Positions 9,399 through 18,532 of a DNA stretch of 64,000 bases are shown in pieces. The position numbers and the translations under genes are program-made. A model generated the notes under the pieces. It ran no database searches. It had not been told where the DNA came from and was given only the letters and a program-made list of their open reading frames with translations. Source of the DNA: an uncultured Ruminococcus sp. (GTDB lineage: Bacteria > Bacillota > Clostridia > Oscillospirales > Ruminococcaceae); assembly GCA_900545345.1 (NCBI GenBank), contig UQYQ01000001.1, positions 135,678-199,677 of the forward strand, given 5' to 3'. Within the stretch, counting starts at the first letter, position 1, and each line of letters starts with the position of its first letter.

Positions 9399-9827
9399 AT
9401 GAAGCTTATGGTTTTGATACTGAATAAAATAGAATCTTTGGAATGCCTGCTTGAAGGCTTGTCCTCTGCGGGAATCAGCGGAGCAACAATTATAGATTCG
9501 GCAGGGCTTGTAATGACTTTGTCTAAAATGGAATCAAGCTTTATAAGTTCGTCAATACGGGCACTTTTTACAGGCGACGGGGCAGACACAGATAATAAAA
9601 CAATAATCTCCGTTATAAAAGATGACCAGCTTGATATCGCAAGAAGGGTAGTATACAGTACAATCGGAGATTTATCTAAACCAAATACAGGCATACTGTT
9701 TACGCTTCCTATTGATTTTGTGGAAGGTACTAAGAAAAAAGGGAACTTGGATTATGAATCAGGCAACAGAGAAAAAACTAACATTTTAAAAAAACATAAA
9801 TTCTTATCTAATGATAAAAACAAATAA
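9399..9827 (+). CDS. P-II-like small regulatory protein
   Basis: A 142-residue protein whose first half (MKLMVLILNKIESLECLLE, then GISGATIIDSAG) resembles the first strand-helix unit of P-II (GlnB-like) proteins: K..VLVLN....LE.LL......GI.GATIIDS. The T-loop region and trimer contacts cannot be judged from sequence alone, and the C-terminal 35 residues are polar and lysine-rich. The start at 9399 is chosen because GGAGG (9383-9387) precedes it; an upstream TTG at 9375 would absorb that site. It probably forms an operon with the LCP-like gene and ends at a clear terminator. The effector is unknown. Confidence 0.5.
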   Translation: MKLMVLILNKIESLECLLEGLSSAGISGATIIDSAGLVMTLSKMESSFISSSIRALFTGDGADTDNKTIISVIKDDQLDIARRVVYSTIGDLSKPNTGILFTLPIDFVEGTKKKGNLDYESGNREKTNILKKHKFLSNDKNK

Positions 9828-9836
9828 GATGTTTTT

Positions 9837-9870
9837 AATGCTGCAAAATTTATTCTTGCAGCATTTTTGT
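9837..9870 (+). terminator. Intrinsic terminator after the P-II-like gene
   Basis: Perfect 10-bp arms AATGCTGCAA (9837-9846) and TTGCAGCATT (9856-9865), then a T-run. It sits 10 bases after the stop codon. Confidence 0.85.
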
Positions 9871-9924
9871 TATATTACACAAAAAACATGATAAATTTTC
9901 TATGCACAAATAATATTCTTTTAA

Positions 9925-9953
9925 TAGACAATCATTTCAAAATAAAGTATAAT
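9925..9953 (+). promoter_or_regulatory. Promoter of the fucose operon
   Basis: TAGACA (9925-9930), 17 bases, TATAAT (9948-9953), about 40 bases before the fucA start. No clear operator palindrome overlaps it. Confidence 0.6.
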
Positions 9954-9992
9954 ATAATTGTATATATTCATAAATGAAAGGACGAAATTTAT

Positions 9993-10670
9993 ATGTACGA
10001 AGATATTAAAGAACAAATAGTTGATGTTTGTCATAAAATGTGGCAGCAGGGCTGGGTTGCAGCAAATGACGGAAATGTGACAGTTAAAGTTGCAGAGGGA
10101 AAATATTTAGCAACACAAACAGGAGTTTCAAAAGCTTTCATCACCCCCGATAAAATCGGTTTGATTGATGATGAATTTAATATATTGGAAGCTGCCGAGG
10201 GATGGCGTCCGTCTTCTGAGGTAAAGATGCACTTGAAATGCTATCATGACCGACCTGATGTGGGTGCAGTGGTTCACGCTCATCCTCCTACAGCTACAGG
10301 CTTTGCTTGTGCACAGCTTCCTATGGATGACTATTGCATGATTGAAACTGTTATTGCAGTGGGTTCTGTCCCTTTGACACCTTATGGAACACCGTCTACA
10401 TATGAAGTTCCTGACGCTATTGAACCATATTTGCAGGAACATGACTGTATGCTTTTAGAAAACCACGGTGCTTTGACAGTCGGTGCAGACCTTATTACAG
10501 CATACTACAGAATGGAAACATTAGAGCTTCAGGCTAAAATTTCTCTGACTGCAAGATTACTGGGCGGCGTTAAGGATATTTCAAGAGAGAATATTGACAG
10601 GCTTATAGGCATGCGTCCTCAGTACGGCGTAACAGGAAAACACCCTGGATATAAGAAATATTCAAAATAA
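9993..10670 (+). CDS. fucA: L-fuculose-1-phosphate aldolase
   Basis: A 225-residue class II aldolase/adducin-family enzyme. Zinc ligands H95, H97 (VVHAHPP) and H158 (LLENHGA) and the acidic catalytic residue E76 (SSEVKMH) are all in place. It cleaves L-fuculose-1-phosphate to dihydroxyacetone phosphate and L-lactaldehyde. Close relatives act on rhamnulose-1-phosphate or ribulose-5-phosphate; the neighbouring fucI decides for fucose. First gene of a three-gene unit with 23 and 15 bases between genes. AAAGGACG precedes the ATG. Confidence 0.88.
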   Translation: MYEDIKEQIVDVCHKMWQQGWVAANDGNVTVKVAEGKYLATQTGVSKAFITPDKIGLIDDEFNILEAAEGWRPSSEVKMHLKCYHDRPDVGAVVHAHPPTATGFACAQLPMDDYCMIETVIAVGSVPLTPYGTPSTYEVPDAIEPYLQEHDCMLLENHGALTVGADLITAYYRMETLELQAKISLTARLLGGVKDISRENIDRLIGMRPQYGVTGKHPGYKKYSK

Positions 10671-10693
10671 AAATACAAGTCGAGGAAAATAAA

Positions 10694-12178
10694 ATGAGCG
10701 ACAAAAAAAGAATATTAGCATTTGATTTCGGTGCTTCAAGCGGGCGTGCAATGCTTGGTGTGTTTGACGGTGAAAAAATTGAGTTATCTGAACTTCACAG
10801 ATTTTCAAATGACCCTGTATCTTTGAATGGTACACTTTACTGGGATACTCTGAGATTGTTTCACGAGATAAAGCAGGGACTTATTAAAGCAAAGCTTGCC
10901 GGCGGTTTTGACAGCATAGGAATAAATACATGGGGTGTTGATTTCGGGCTTCTTGACAGCGAAGGTGTTCTTTTGGAAAGCGGAGTAAACTATCGTGATA
11001 AAAGAACAGCGGGAATGGTTGATAAGGCTTCATCTCTCATACCGCTTGATGAGCTTTATAAGAAAACCGGAACTCAGATTATGGAAATTAATACGGCTTT
11101 CCAGCTGTTATCTCTTAAAGAAAACAGACCTTCATTATTAGAGCGTGCAGAAACTATGCTTATGACGCCTGATTTGTTCAACTATTTCCTGACAGGTGAG
11201 AAAAAAACGGAATACTCCATTGCTTCAACCACTCAGCTTGTCGACCTTGAAAAAAAGGACTGGAACAGAGATGTAATTGACGCTCTGGGGCTTCCTCGGA
11301 AATTGTTCGGTGAAATCGTTCCGAGCGGAACTAAGATAGGCGAGCTTAGTGATGATTTGTGTGAAGAGCTGGGTCTCCCTAAAGTTCCCGTAATTGCAGT
11401 CTGCGGACATGATACGCAAGATGCAGTTGTATCTGTTCCGACTGATGAAAAAGACTTTATCTTTGTTTCATGCGGAACCTGGTCTCTCTTCGGAACTGAA
11501 ACAGACGAGCCGATTGTTAATAATAAAGCTTATGAGCTGAATTTAACCAATGAAGGCGGATATGGCGGCACAACCAATATTCTTAAAAATATAATCGGGC
11601 TTTGGCTTATTCAGGAAAGCAGAAGACAATGGCAGAGAGAGGGTAAGGATTATTCTTTTGCTGACTTAGAGAAATTGGCTCTTGAAAGTGAGCCTTTTAA
11701 ATGCTTTGTCGATCCTGATTATCCGACGCTTACACCGCCGGGAAATCTTCCGAAAAGAATTCAAAAGTTTTGTGAAGAAACCGGACAGTATGTTCCTCAG
11801 ACGGTTGGTGAGATTGTCAGATGCATTTATGAGAGTTTAAGTCTGAAATACCGTTATGCTTATGACCAGATTAAAGAGCTGACCGGCAAAGAATATAAAA
11901 TTATAAACATTGTCGGCGGAGGAACAAAGGATGGGCTCTTATGTCAGATGACAGCTAATTCCTGTAATACTCCTGTTTCGGCAGGTCCTGTTGAGGCAAC
12001 GGTGTTTGGAAATATTGCTGTTCAGCTTATGTCAGACGGAAGCATTTCAGATATAAAAACCGCAAGAGAGATTATTGCAAAATCTGACAATGTAAAAACC
12101 TTTGAGCCTGATAATGCTGAAGTGAAAGCTTTTGAAAAGGCATATGATGAATTTAAGAAAATAATTAAAATAAAATAG
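10694..12178 (+). CDS. FGGY-family kinase, rhamnulokinase-like, probable L-fuculokinase
   Basis: A 494-residue FGGY carbohydrate kinase. The N-terminal LAFDFGASSGRAMLG is the phosphate-1 motif, NTWGVDFGLLD is a sugar-binding stretch, and CGHDTQDAV and GGGTKDGLLCQM complete the fold. By sequence it resembles RhaB rather than enterobacterial FucK, but no rhamnose isomerase gene is nearby and it lies between fucA and fucI. I therefore infer phosphorylation of L-fuculose at position 1. Use of the RhaB-like type as fuculokinase is known in gut Firmicutes. GAGGAAA precedes the ATG. Confidence 0.82.
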   Translation: MSDKKRILAFDFGASSGRAMLGVFDGEKIELSELHRFSNDPVSLNGTLYWDTLRLFHEIKQGLIKAKLAGGFDSIGINTWGVDFGLLDSEGVLLESGVNYRDKRTAGMVDKASSLIPLDELYKKTGTQIMEINTAFQLLSLKENRPSLLERAETMLMTPDLFNYFLTGEKKTEYSIASTTQLVDLEKKDWNRDVIDALGLPRKLFGEIVPSGTKIGELSDDLCEELGLPKVPVIAVCGHDTQDAVVSVPTDEKDFIFVSCGTWSLFGTETDEPIVNNKAYELNLTNEGGYGGTTNILKNIIGLWLIQESRRQWQREGKDYSFADLEKLALESEPFKCFVDPDYPTLTPPGNLPKRIQKFCEETGQYVPQTVGEIVRCIYESLSLKYRYAYDQIKELTGKEYKIINIVGGGTKDGLLCQMTANSCNTPVSAGPVEATVFGNIAVQLMSDGSISDIKTAREIIAKSDNVKTFEPDNAEVKAFEKAYDEFKKIIKIK

Positions 12179-12193
12179 ACGGAGGGAAAGAAA

Positions 12194-13945
12194 ATGTATT
12201 ATAAAATAGGAATAAGACCTATCATCGACGGAAGAAGAAAAGGTATTCGTGAAGGTCTTGAAGACCAGACAATGGATATGGCAAAGATTGCAGCGAATCT
12301 GATTTCTTCAAAGGTGACATATTCAGACGGAACACCTGTTCAGTGTGTTATTGCCGACACAACAATCGGCGGAGGATATGAAGCTGCACTTTGTGAAGAA
12401 AAGTTTTCAAAGGAAAATGTCGTTGCGACACTTTCTGTTTCGCCATGCTGGTGCTATGGAACAGAAACAACCGACAACAACCCTACAACAATAAAGGCTC
12501 TCTGGGGATTTAACGGAACAGAGCGTCCGGGAGCTGTATATTTAGCAGCAGCAATGGCAGCATATGCTCAAAACGGCCAGCCATGCTTCGCTATTTACGG
12601 TCATGATGTTAAGGATATAGGCGATAAAGAAGTTCCTGCTGACGTTGAAGAAAAAATCTTGCGTTTTGCAAGATGTGCCGTAGCAGTCGGTGAAATGAAA
12701 AACAAAGCATATTGCAACATCGGTGCTGTTGCAATGGGTATTGCAGGTTCATACTGCAATGTTGACTTCTTTGCAAAATATCTGGGACTTCGTGCTGAGT
12801 GGGTAGACGAGGTTGAAATTCTAAGACGTATGGAGCTTGGAATTTATGACGAAGAAGAGTTCCAAAAGGCTCTTGCATGGACAAAGGAGCATTGTCCTCA
12901 GGGGGATGATAATGTAAATGACCCTCCTATTGTTCAGGGTGATGAAAGAAGCGAAAAGGATTGGGAGTTCACAGTTAAGATGACTCTTATAATCCGAGAT
13001 ATAATGCTTGGAAATCCAAAGCTTGCTGAGCTTGGCTGGATTGAAGAATCTTGCGGAAGAAACGCACTTTTAGGCGGATTCCAAGGACAAAGACAGTGGA
13101 CTGACTATAAACCTAACGCAGATTTCTGTGAGGCAATGCTGAATTCCACATTTGACTGGAACGGAAAAAGAAAGCCTGTATTGCTTGCAACCGAAAATGA
13201 CGGACTTAACGGTGTTTCAATGCTGTTTGGTCATCTTATCTCACACACAGCCAGTATTTTCGCAGATGTAAGAACATACTGGAGTCCTGAAGCAGTTGAA
13301 AGAGTTTGCGGAATGAAGCCTGAGGGCAAAGCTGCAAACGGTTTTATCCACCTTATCAATTCAGGTGCTGCTGCACTTGACGGAACAGGTGCTGCCGAGG
13401 GTATGATGAAAAAATGGTGGGAGATGACAGATGAGAACATTGATGCTTGTCTTAAAGCAACCGATTGGCGTCCTGCAAATCTCGGATACTTCAGAGGCGG
13501 CGGATTCTCTTCTCACTGGAAAACTCTAGCTGAAATGCCTGTTACAATGATGAGGGTAAATATCATTGACGGATTAGGTCCTGTACTTCAGATTGCAGAG
13601 GGATATACTTGTGTGCTTCCTGATGAGATTCACAATACAATTGACAAGAGAACAGACCCAACATGGCCTACAACCTGGTTCGCACCAAGACTTACAGGTG
13701 AAGGTGCATTCAAAGATGTATACAGTGTAATGGCTAACTGGGGAGCAAACCACGGTTCACTTTCATACGGACATATCGGTGCTGATCTTATCACACTTGC
13801 ATCAATGCTGAGAATTCCTGTTGCAATGCACAATGTTCCCGATGAGAATATTTATCGTCCGCATTGCTGGAGTGCATTCGGAACAAAGGATTTAGAGAGT
13901 GCCGATTACAGAGCATGTCAAAACTACGGACCACTCTATAAATAA
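12194..13945 (+). CDS. fucI: L-fucose isomerase
   Basis: A 583-residue enzyme, normal length for FucI, converting L-fucose to L-fuculose with Mn2+. The N-terminal IGIRPIIDGRRKGIREGLE, the ATENDGLNG motif with the conserved acidic metal ligand, and NHGSLSYGHIGADL near the C-terminus are typical. D-arabinose is a known side substrate of the family. It starts 15 bases after the kinase with GGAGGGAAAG as ribosome-binding site and is the last gene of the operon. No fucose permease or fucU mutarotase follows. Confidence 0.95.
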   Translation: MYYKIGIRPIIDGRRKGIREGLEDQTMDMAKIAANLISSKVTYSDGTPVQCVIADTTIGGGYEAALCEEKFSKENVVATLSVSPCWCYGTETTDNNPTTIKALWGFNGTERPGAVYLAAAMAAYAQNGQPCFAIYGHDVKDIGDKEVPADVEEKILRFARCAVAVGEMKNKAYCNIGAVAMGIAGSYCNVDFFAKYLGLRAEWVDEVEILRRMELGIYDEEEFQKALAWTKEHCPQGDDNVNDPPIVQGDERSEKDWEFTVKMTLIIRDIMLGNPKLAELGWIEESCGRNALLGGFQGQRQWTDYKPNADFCEAMLNSTFDWNGKRKPVLLATENDGLNGVSMLFGHLISHTASIFADVRTYWSPEAVERVCGMKPEGKAANGFIHLINSGAAALDGTGAAEGMMKKWWEMTDENIDACLKATDWRPANLGYFRGGGFSSHWKTLAEMPVTMMRVNIIDGLGPVLQIAEGYTCVLPDEIHNTIDKRTDPTWPTTWFAPRLTGEGAFKDVYSVMANWGANHGSLSYGHIGADLITLASMLRIPVAMHNVPDENIYRPHCWSAFGTKDLESADYRACQNYGPLYK

Positions 13946-13960
13946 TAATTAATTAACCAC

Positions 13961-13992
13961 GGGGTGTCTTATATTCGGCACCCCTTTAATTT
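13961..13992 (+). terminator. Terminator of the fucose operon
   Basis: GGGGTG (13961-13966) pairs with CACCCC (13979-13984) around a 12-base loop; the following T stretch is interrupted (TTTAATTTT). Confidence 0.65.
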
Positions 13993-14043
13993 TCTTTATA
14001 AAAGAATTTGGCATGAATTATTTTCATGCAGGATGGTGATATA

Positions 14044-15057
14044 ATGATAAAAAAATACCTGTCAGTGTGTTTGGCTTGTATAATTACCATATCCGTTTTC
14101 AGCGGCTGTTATTTCTTCCCTGATGAAGAAGAAGTTTTAGAAGCTCCGAATGTAAAAGCAAGTGAAGTAAAATACACTACGGTTAAAGCACGAAAAAGCG
14201 ACCTTGTAAAACAGATTGTTCATTCAGGAAAAATCGAATCACAAAACACAGCGGAACTATCATATGAAAGCCAAGGCGGAAAAATCAGAAAAATTTATAT
14301 TTCAGCCGGTGACAGAGTTTCATCCGGCGACTTAATCTGCGAGCTTGATACAGGAAATTTAGAATATCAGATTAAAGATAAGGAGCTTCGCATAAAAAAA
14401 GCAAAGCTTCAAAAGAAAATACTAAAAAAGAATAAAGCCTTTCAGGCAGAAATAGATAATGCACAGGTAGAAATTGATATTTTGGAAAATGAATTGAATG
14501 CATTAAAGGAACAGCAGTCAAATTCTTTTCTTTATGCTGAAAACTCCGGTTTGGTGTCATCAGTGACACCGCTGTCAGCAGGTGACGAAATATCTGCAGG
14601 TGAAACCGTTGCTTCTGTTATTGACACTGACAGTTTGTTTTTAACGATTAAACCCAGTGAAAGCAATATAGGCAGATATAAAATGAAGCAGAAAATAAAG
14701 ATAAAATATAATAATAAATTTTATCAGGGAAAAGTATCTATGATTCCGTCAGAAGTTCCTCAAAACAGTAAAAAGAAATATGAAGCCGGTTATGTATATA
14801 TAAAATTCACCGATAGCAAACTGCCGTCAGGTGCAATCGGCAACATTGCAGACGCAATTTTGGTTTTAGGCGAAGCGAAAAACGCTGTAAACATTCCTAC
14901 AAGACTTATAAAAACCATTAACGGACAAAATATTGTTTATATTTTAAACGAAAACGGTGAAAAGGAAGCAAGAGAAATAGAAATAGGACTTCAAACCTCA
15001 ACGGCTTCAGAAATTAAATCCGGTCTTAAAGAGGGCGACGAGGTCGTTATCAGATAG
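14044..15057 (+). CDS. Lipoprotein efflux adaptor (membrane fusion / HlyD-like)
   Basis: A 337-residue periplasmic-adaptor-like protein. A lipoprotein signal ends in the lipobox VFSGC near residue 21. It continues with a biotinyl-lipoyl-like hairpin (GKIRKIYISAGDRVSSGDLICELDTG), a short coiled coil (about residues 110-155) and a C-terminal beta-barrel region with GLKEGDEVVIR. Such adaptors pair with MacB-type or FtsX-type exporters. The start at 14044 is preferred over the ATG at 14026 because GGTGAT sits before it and it begins the signal peptide. The permease gene follows after 34 bases. Substrate unknown. Confidence 0.75.
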   Translation: MIKKYLSVCLACIITISVFSGCYFFPDEEEVLEAPNVKASEVKYTTVKARKSDLVKQIVHSGKIESQNTAELSYESQGGKIRKIYISAGDRVSSGDLICELDTGNLEYQIKDKELRIKKAKLQKKILKKNKAFQAEIDNAQVEIDILENELNALKEQQSNSFLYAENSGLVSSVTPLSAGDEISAGETVASVIDTDSLFLTIKPSESNIGRYKMKQKIKIKYNNKFYQGKVSMIPSEVPQNSKKKYEAGYVYIKFTDSKLPSGAIGNIADAILVLGEAKNAVNIPTRLIKTINGQNIVYILNENGEKEAREIEIGLQTSTASEIKSGLKEGDEVVIR

Positions 15058-15091
15058 TATATCTTAAATTTTAATAGGAAAGGAAAAAATT

Positions 15092-18046
15092 ATGTTTACC
15101 CTATTGATAAGAAAGATGCGAAACACCAAATGGATGGTGATTTGTCTTGCTTTAGGATTTATAATGGCGTCTGCAATGATGAGTACTATTCCGCTTTACA
15201 TGAACGCTTCATTGCAGCGAATGCTTGTTAAGGATATGGAAGCATACCAAATTCAAAACGACGAAAATCCAGGATTGTATTCAGTTAATTATAATCTGCC
15301 TTTAGATATAAATTCAGATAAACAAACTGAAATCGTTGAAGAAATGGCAGAATCATTTAAAGATAATTTTGACGATTTAGGATTTTCAGCATCGAGTGAG
15401 AAAAAAACTATAACAGATACATATCTTTATGCGAAAAATATCGATAAAACATCTTCAGGAAAACCTGCCAGATTTTATCTTACGGGAATGACCGATATTT
15501 ATGAACATATTCAAATAAAAAACGGACGGCTTCCTGATAAAAGCAGAAATGATGGGATTTTTGAATGTGTAATGACAGAAGATGCACTTCAAAATACAGG
15601 ATTTGACTTAGACCAAACATATTTAATAGCCAGTGCGTTCAATGAAAATGTAACCACCAAAGTCAAAATAGTGGGAATGTTTGATGTAAAAGACCAAAAT
15701 GACTCATTCTGGTCTGAGGGACTTGATGAAACTTATGTAAGTACTATGTTTGTCGATTATGATACTATGCTTTCTGAAATGATAAAGACAAATGCAGTGT
15801 CAATCGTCAAAATGTCTGAACATCACTCAATCGATTACCACAGCATAGATATGACTTCGCTATCGGGCGTTATAGATAAACTGGCTGAGCAGGATAAGGT
15901 TTATTTATCATCAGGAGTAACCCTCAGCGTTCCTGCACTGGATATATTAAGGGATTATGCTGACAGGTCATCTCAGCTCAAACTGATTTTATGGCTTATT
16001 CAAATTCCCGTAATGCTTATGATTCTTTTTTATTTATTCATGGTTTCGAAAATGAATGTTGAAGCTGAAAAAAATGAAATTGCAGTCTTTAAAAGCAGAG
16101 GAGCTTCACGATTGCAGATAATGTTCATTTATGCTTTAGAATCAATTATACTCGGTATAATAACAGCTATTGTAGGTCCTTTTTTAGGATTGCTTCTTTG
16201 CAATATTCTCGGTGCGTCAAACGGATTTTTAGAATTTGTAAACAGAACGGCACTTCCTATTAAATTGTCGGCAGAAGCATTTTTATATGCTTTGCTTGCC
16301 GTCTGTGTATTTTTCCTGACAACTCTTATACCTACCTATCCGGCAACAAACACAACAATTGTAGAACACAAAACCTCAAAAGCTTTGAAGAGAAAAATAC
16401 CGCTTTGGAAAAAACTCGGATTTGATATAATTCTTATAGCAGGTTCTATAGTCTGGCTTTATTTTTATAACAGTACCCAGCAAAAACTTATAAGTCAGGG
16501 TGTTAACGATACCACAGCAACAGTAAACCCTATGCTCTTTGTTGCGTCTACTGCATTCATTCTCGGATGCGGACTGTTTGTTATTAGAATTTATCCTTTG
16601 ATTATACGACTAGTATATAAGATAGGAAAAAGATTTTGGACGCCGGCACAATATGTTTCTCTGAACAATATAGGACGTTCTTCAACAGGTCGTGAAAGTT
16701 TTATAATGGTGTTTTTGATTTTAACCATATCACTGGGACTGTTTTTTGCAAATACAGCAAGAGCACTAAACAGAAACGCTGAGGAAAAAATACATTACTC
16801 GATAGGATGCGACGCAGTTATTGCCGAAGAATGGTATAACAGTTCAAATGATTCTTCAGTCACTCAGGAACAGGCGTCTTCAATTAGTTCATCAAATGTT
16901 TCTGATGAAAGCTCTGAGGACAGCGATACCGATGCATCTGCACTGACATATATTGAGCCTTCATTTGAACGGTTTGAAAACCTTGACGGAGTAAAATCCG
17001 CAACAAGAGTTTATAAAAATGATTCCGTAAATATAAACAGCCCAAGAAAAGTTACCCTTGAAACGCCAAACTCTGATAAAGACAAAAAGGGCGGTTGGGA
17101 AGGATATAACGATAATTCATACACCACTGATACCATTCCTGATGTCAGCCTGATGACAGTAAATCCTAGTGAATTTTCAAAGATTTGCTGGTTTAAAGAT
17201 GAACTTTTACCGGTTCATATAAATTCGTACTTAAATGCACTGAGTGAATGCAATTACGGCGTAATTCTTTCATCATCTTTCAAAAACAGTTACGGATATG
17301 AAAAAGGTGATAAAGTAAAAGTTTCATGGGGAAGCAACTCAGAATTTGACGCAACGGTTTTAGCATTTGCTGACTATTGGCCGTCTATTAACCCTCACGA
17401 TAAAAACGACGACGGCAGAACCAAAGACTTTGCAATTATGAATTTTGATTATGTTCAGATAAAGACGGCTATAGAACCTTATGAGGTCTGGATAGATTTA
17501 GATGACAGTGCATCAGTTTCAGATTTTTATAATTCGATTGAAGAATCTTACATGGAACCTACAAAGCTAAATGTAGCTTCACAAGAGGTTATTTCCGAAA
17601 AAAACGATCCTATGCTTCAGGGAATGAACGGAGCATTAACTCTAGGATTTATTATAATAATGATTATGTGCTTTATAGGTTTTTTAATTTACTGGATTTT
17701 ATCTATCAAAGCAAGAACTCTGCAGTTTGGAATTTTAAGAGCGATGGGAATGACCTTTAAAGAAATAATCGGATTGCTGTTCTATGAACAATTTTTAGTA
17801 TCCGGAATGGCTATTGTAGCTTCGGTAATCATAGGCGGAATAGCAAGCAATTTGTTTGTTCCGCTGTTCCAGTCGCTGTTCAATTCTTATGATGCTGTTC
17901 CGCCGTTCAGCGTTGTTCCGCTGAGAAGCGATTATATGAAAGTCTATGTTATAATAGGCGTAATGCTTGTTATATGTTTCACAGTTTTGGGAAGAATAAT
18001 TTCAAAGATAAAAATTTCACAGGCACTCAAACTCGGAGAAGATTAG
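15092..18046 (+). CDS. Large FtsX-type ABC exporter permease
   Basis: A 984-residue membrane protein of the FtsX/MacB permease class. A first membrane helix lies at about residues 15-35, followed by a large extracellular domain. A block of membrane helices begins around residue 300, includes the FtsX-like segment KSRGASRLQIMFIYALESIILG, and repeats further on. A second extracellular domain is rich in serine and aspartate (about 590-640), and the last helices carry FGILRAMGMTFKEIIGLL. The two halves look like duplicated FtsX domains. It follows the adaptor gene, but no ATPase gene is adjacent, so the motor must be encoded elsewhere. AAAGGAAAAAATT precedes the ATG. Confidence 0.75.
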   Translation: MFTLLIRKMRNTKWMVICLALGFIMASAMMSTIPLYMNASLQRMLVKDMEAYQIQNDENPGLYSVNYNLPLDINSDKQTEIVEEMAESFKDNFDDLGFSASSEKKTITDTYLYAKNIDKTSSGKPARFYLTGMTDIYEHIQIKNGRLPDKSRNDGIFECVMTEDALQNTGFDLDQTYLIASAFNENVTTKVKIVGMFDVKDQNDSFWSEGLDETYVSTMFVDYDTMLSEMIKTNAVSIVKMSEHHSIDYHSIDMTSLSGVIDKLAEQDKVYLSSGVTLSVPALDILRDYADRSSQLKLILWLIQIPVMLMILFYLFMVSKMNVEAEKNEIAVFKSRGASRLQIMFIYALESIILGIITAIVGPFLGLLLCNILGASNGFLEFVNRTALPIKLSAEAFLYALLAVCVFFLTTLIPTYPATNTTIVEHKTSKALKRKIPLWKKLGFDIILIAGSIVWLYFYNSTQQKLISQGVNDTTATVNPMLFVASTAFILGCGLFVIRIYPLIIRLVYKIGKRFWTPAQYVSLNNIGRSSTGRESFIMVFLILTISLGLFFANTARALNRNAEEKIHYSIGCDAVIAEEWYNSSNDSSVTQEQASSISSSNVSDESSEDSDTDASALTYIEPSFERFENLDGVKSATRVYKNDSVNINSPRKVTLETPNSDKDKKGGWEGYNDNSYTTDTIPDVSLMTVNPSEFSKICWFKDELLPVHINSYLNALSECNYGVILSSSFKNSYGYEKGDKVKVSWGSNSEFDATVLAFADYWPSINPHDKNDDGRTKDFAIMNFDYVQIKTAIEPYEVWIDLDDSASVSDFYNSIEESYMEPTKLNVASQEVISEKNDPMLQGMNGALTLGFIIIMIMCFIGFLIYWILSIKARTLQFGILRAMGMTFKEIIGLLFYEQFLVSGMAIVASVIIGGIASNLFVPLFQSLFNSYDAVPPFSVVPLRSDYMKVYVIIGVMLVICFTVLGRIISKIKISQALKLGED

Positions 18047-18094
18047 AACCTGACTAAGTTTTGTTTTCCGTGACTTCACAAAACACAGAACATC

Positions 18095-18138
18095 AAAAAG
18101 GAGAGATATTCCCTGTCTGGAATATAGATATAAAAATG
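18095..18138 (+). promoter_or_regulatory. Shine-Dalgarno and hairpin leader of the MGMT-family gene
   Basis: AAAAAGGAGAG (18095-18105) is followed at once by a perfect 7-bp hairpin, ATATTCC (18106-18112) and GGAATAT (18119-18125) with a 6-nt loop, then 10 bases and the ATG. The distance from GGAGAG to ATG is 30 nt. The TTCC in the first arm could also mask the Shine-Dalgarno. Confidence 0.5.
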
Positions 18139-18444
18139 AATACTTTTGAAAAAATTTATGAGGTAGTAAAAAAAATACCGAAAGGCAAGGTTGCAACCTA
18201 CGGTCAGATAGCCGCACTTGCGGGAAACAGACATCTTTCACAGATTGTAGGCTATGCACTTCATGTAAATCCCGACCCTCAAAATATTCCATGCTACCGT
18301 GTTGTCAACCGTTTCGGTGAAGTATCTAAAGCATTTGCATTCGGCGGTGAAAATAAGCAAATTAACCTGCTTCGTGCTGATGGTATAGAGGTTTCGGACG
18401 AGGGCAAGGTTGAGCTTAATACTTATCTTTGGGACGGGAAATAA
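18136..18444 (+). CDS. MGMT-family DNA repair or alkyltransferase-like protein
   Basis: A 102-residue protein matching only the C-terminal domain of O6-methylguanine-DNA methyltransferase. KGKVATYGQIAALAG is the helix-turn-helix region, followed by QIVGYALHVNP and the active-site region IPCYRVVNRFG. The methyl-accepting cysteine is present, but the following residue of the normal PCHR motif is tyrosine, so the Cys-His-Glu triad appears broken. It may be an alkyltransferase-like lesion-binding protein instead of a full repair enzyme. The ATG at 18136 is chosen from the domain start; the frame is open upstream to 18061 without a credible start. It ends before a terminator shared with groEL. Confidence 0.75.
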   Translation: MNTFEKIYEVVKKIPKGKVATYGQIAALAGNRHLSQIVGYALHVNPDPQNIPCYRVVNRFGEVSKAFAFGGENKQINLLRADGIEVSDEGKVELNTYLWDGK

Positions 18445-18477
18445 CTTGTTTATCTGCAACTATAACTTATATAATAG

Positions 18478-18512
18478 AAAAACGGCTGACATTTTACTGT
18501 CAGCCGTTAATT
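18478..18512. terminator. Bidirectional terminator between MGMT gene and groEL
   Basis: Arms AACGGCTGAC (18481-18490) and GTCAGCCGTT (18499-18508), perfect 10 bp with an 8-nt loop, A-rich on the left and T-rich on the right, between convergent genes. Confidence 0.8.
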
Positions 18513-18532
18513 ATATATTATGAATGTTTTTA

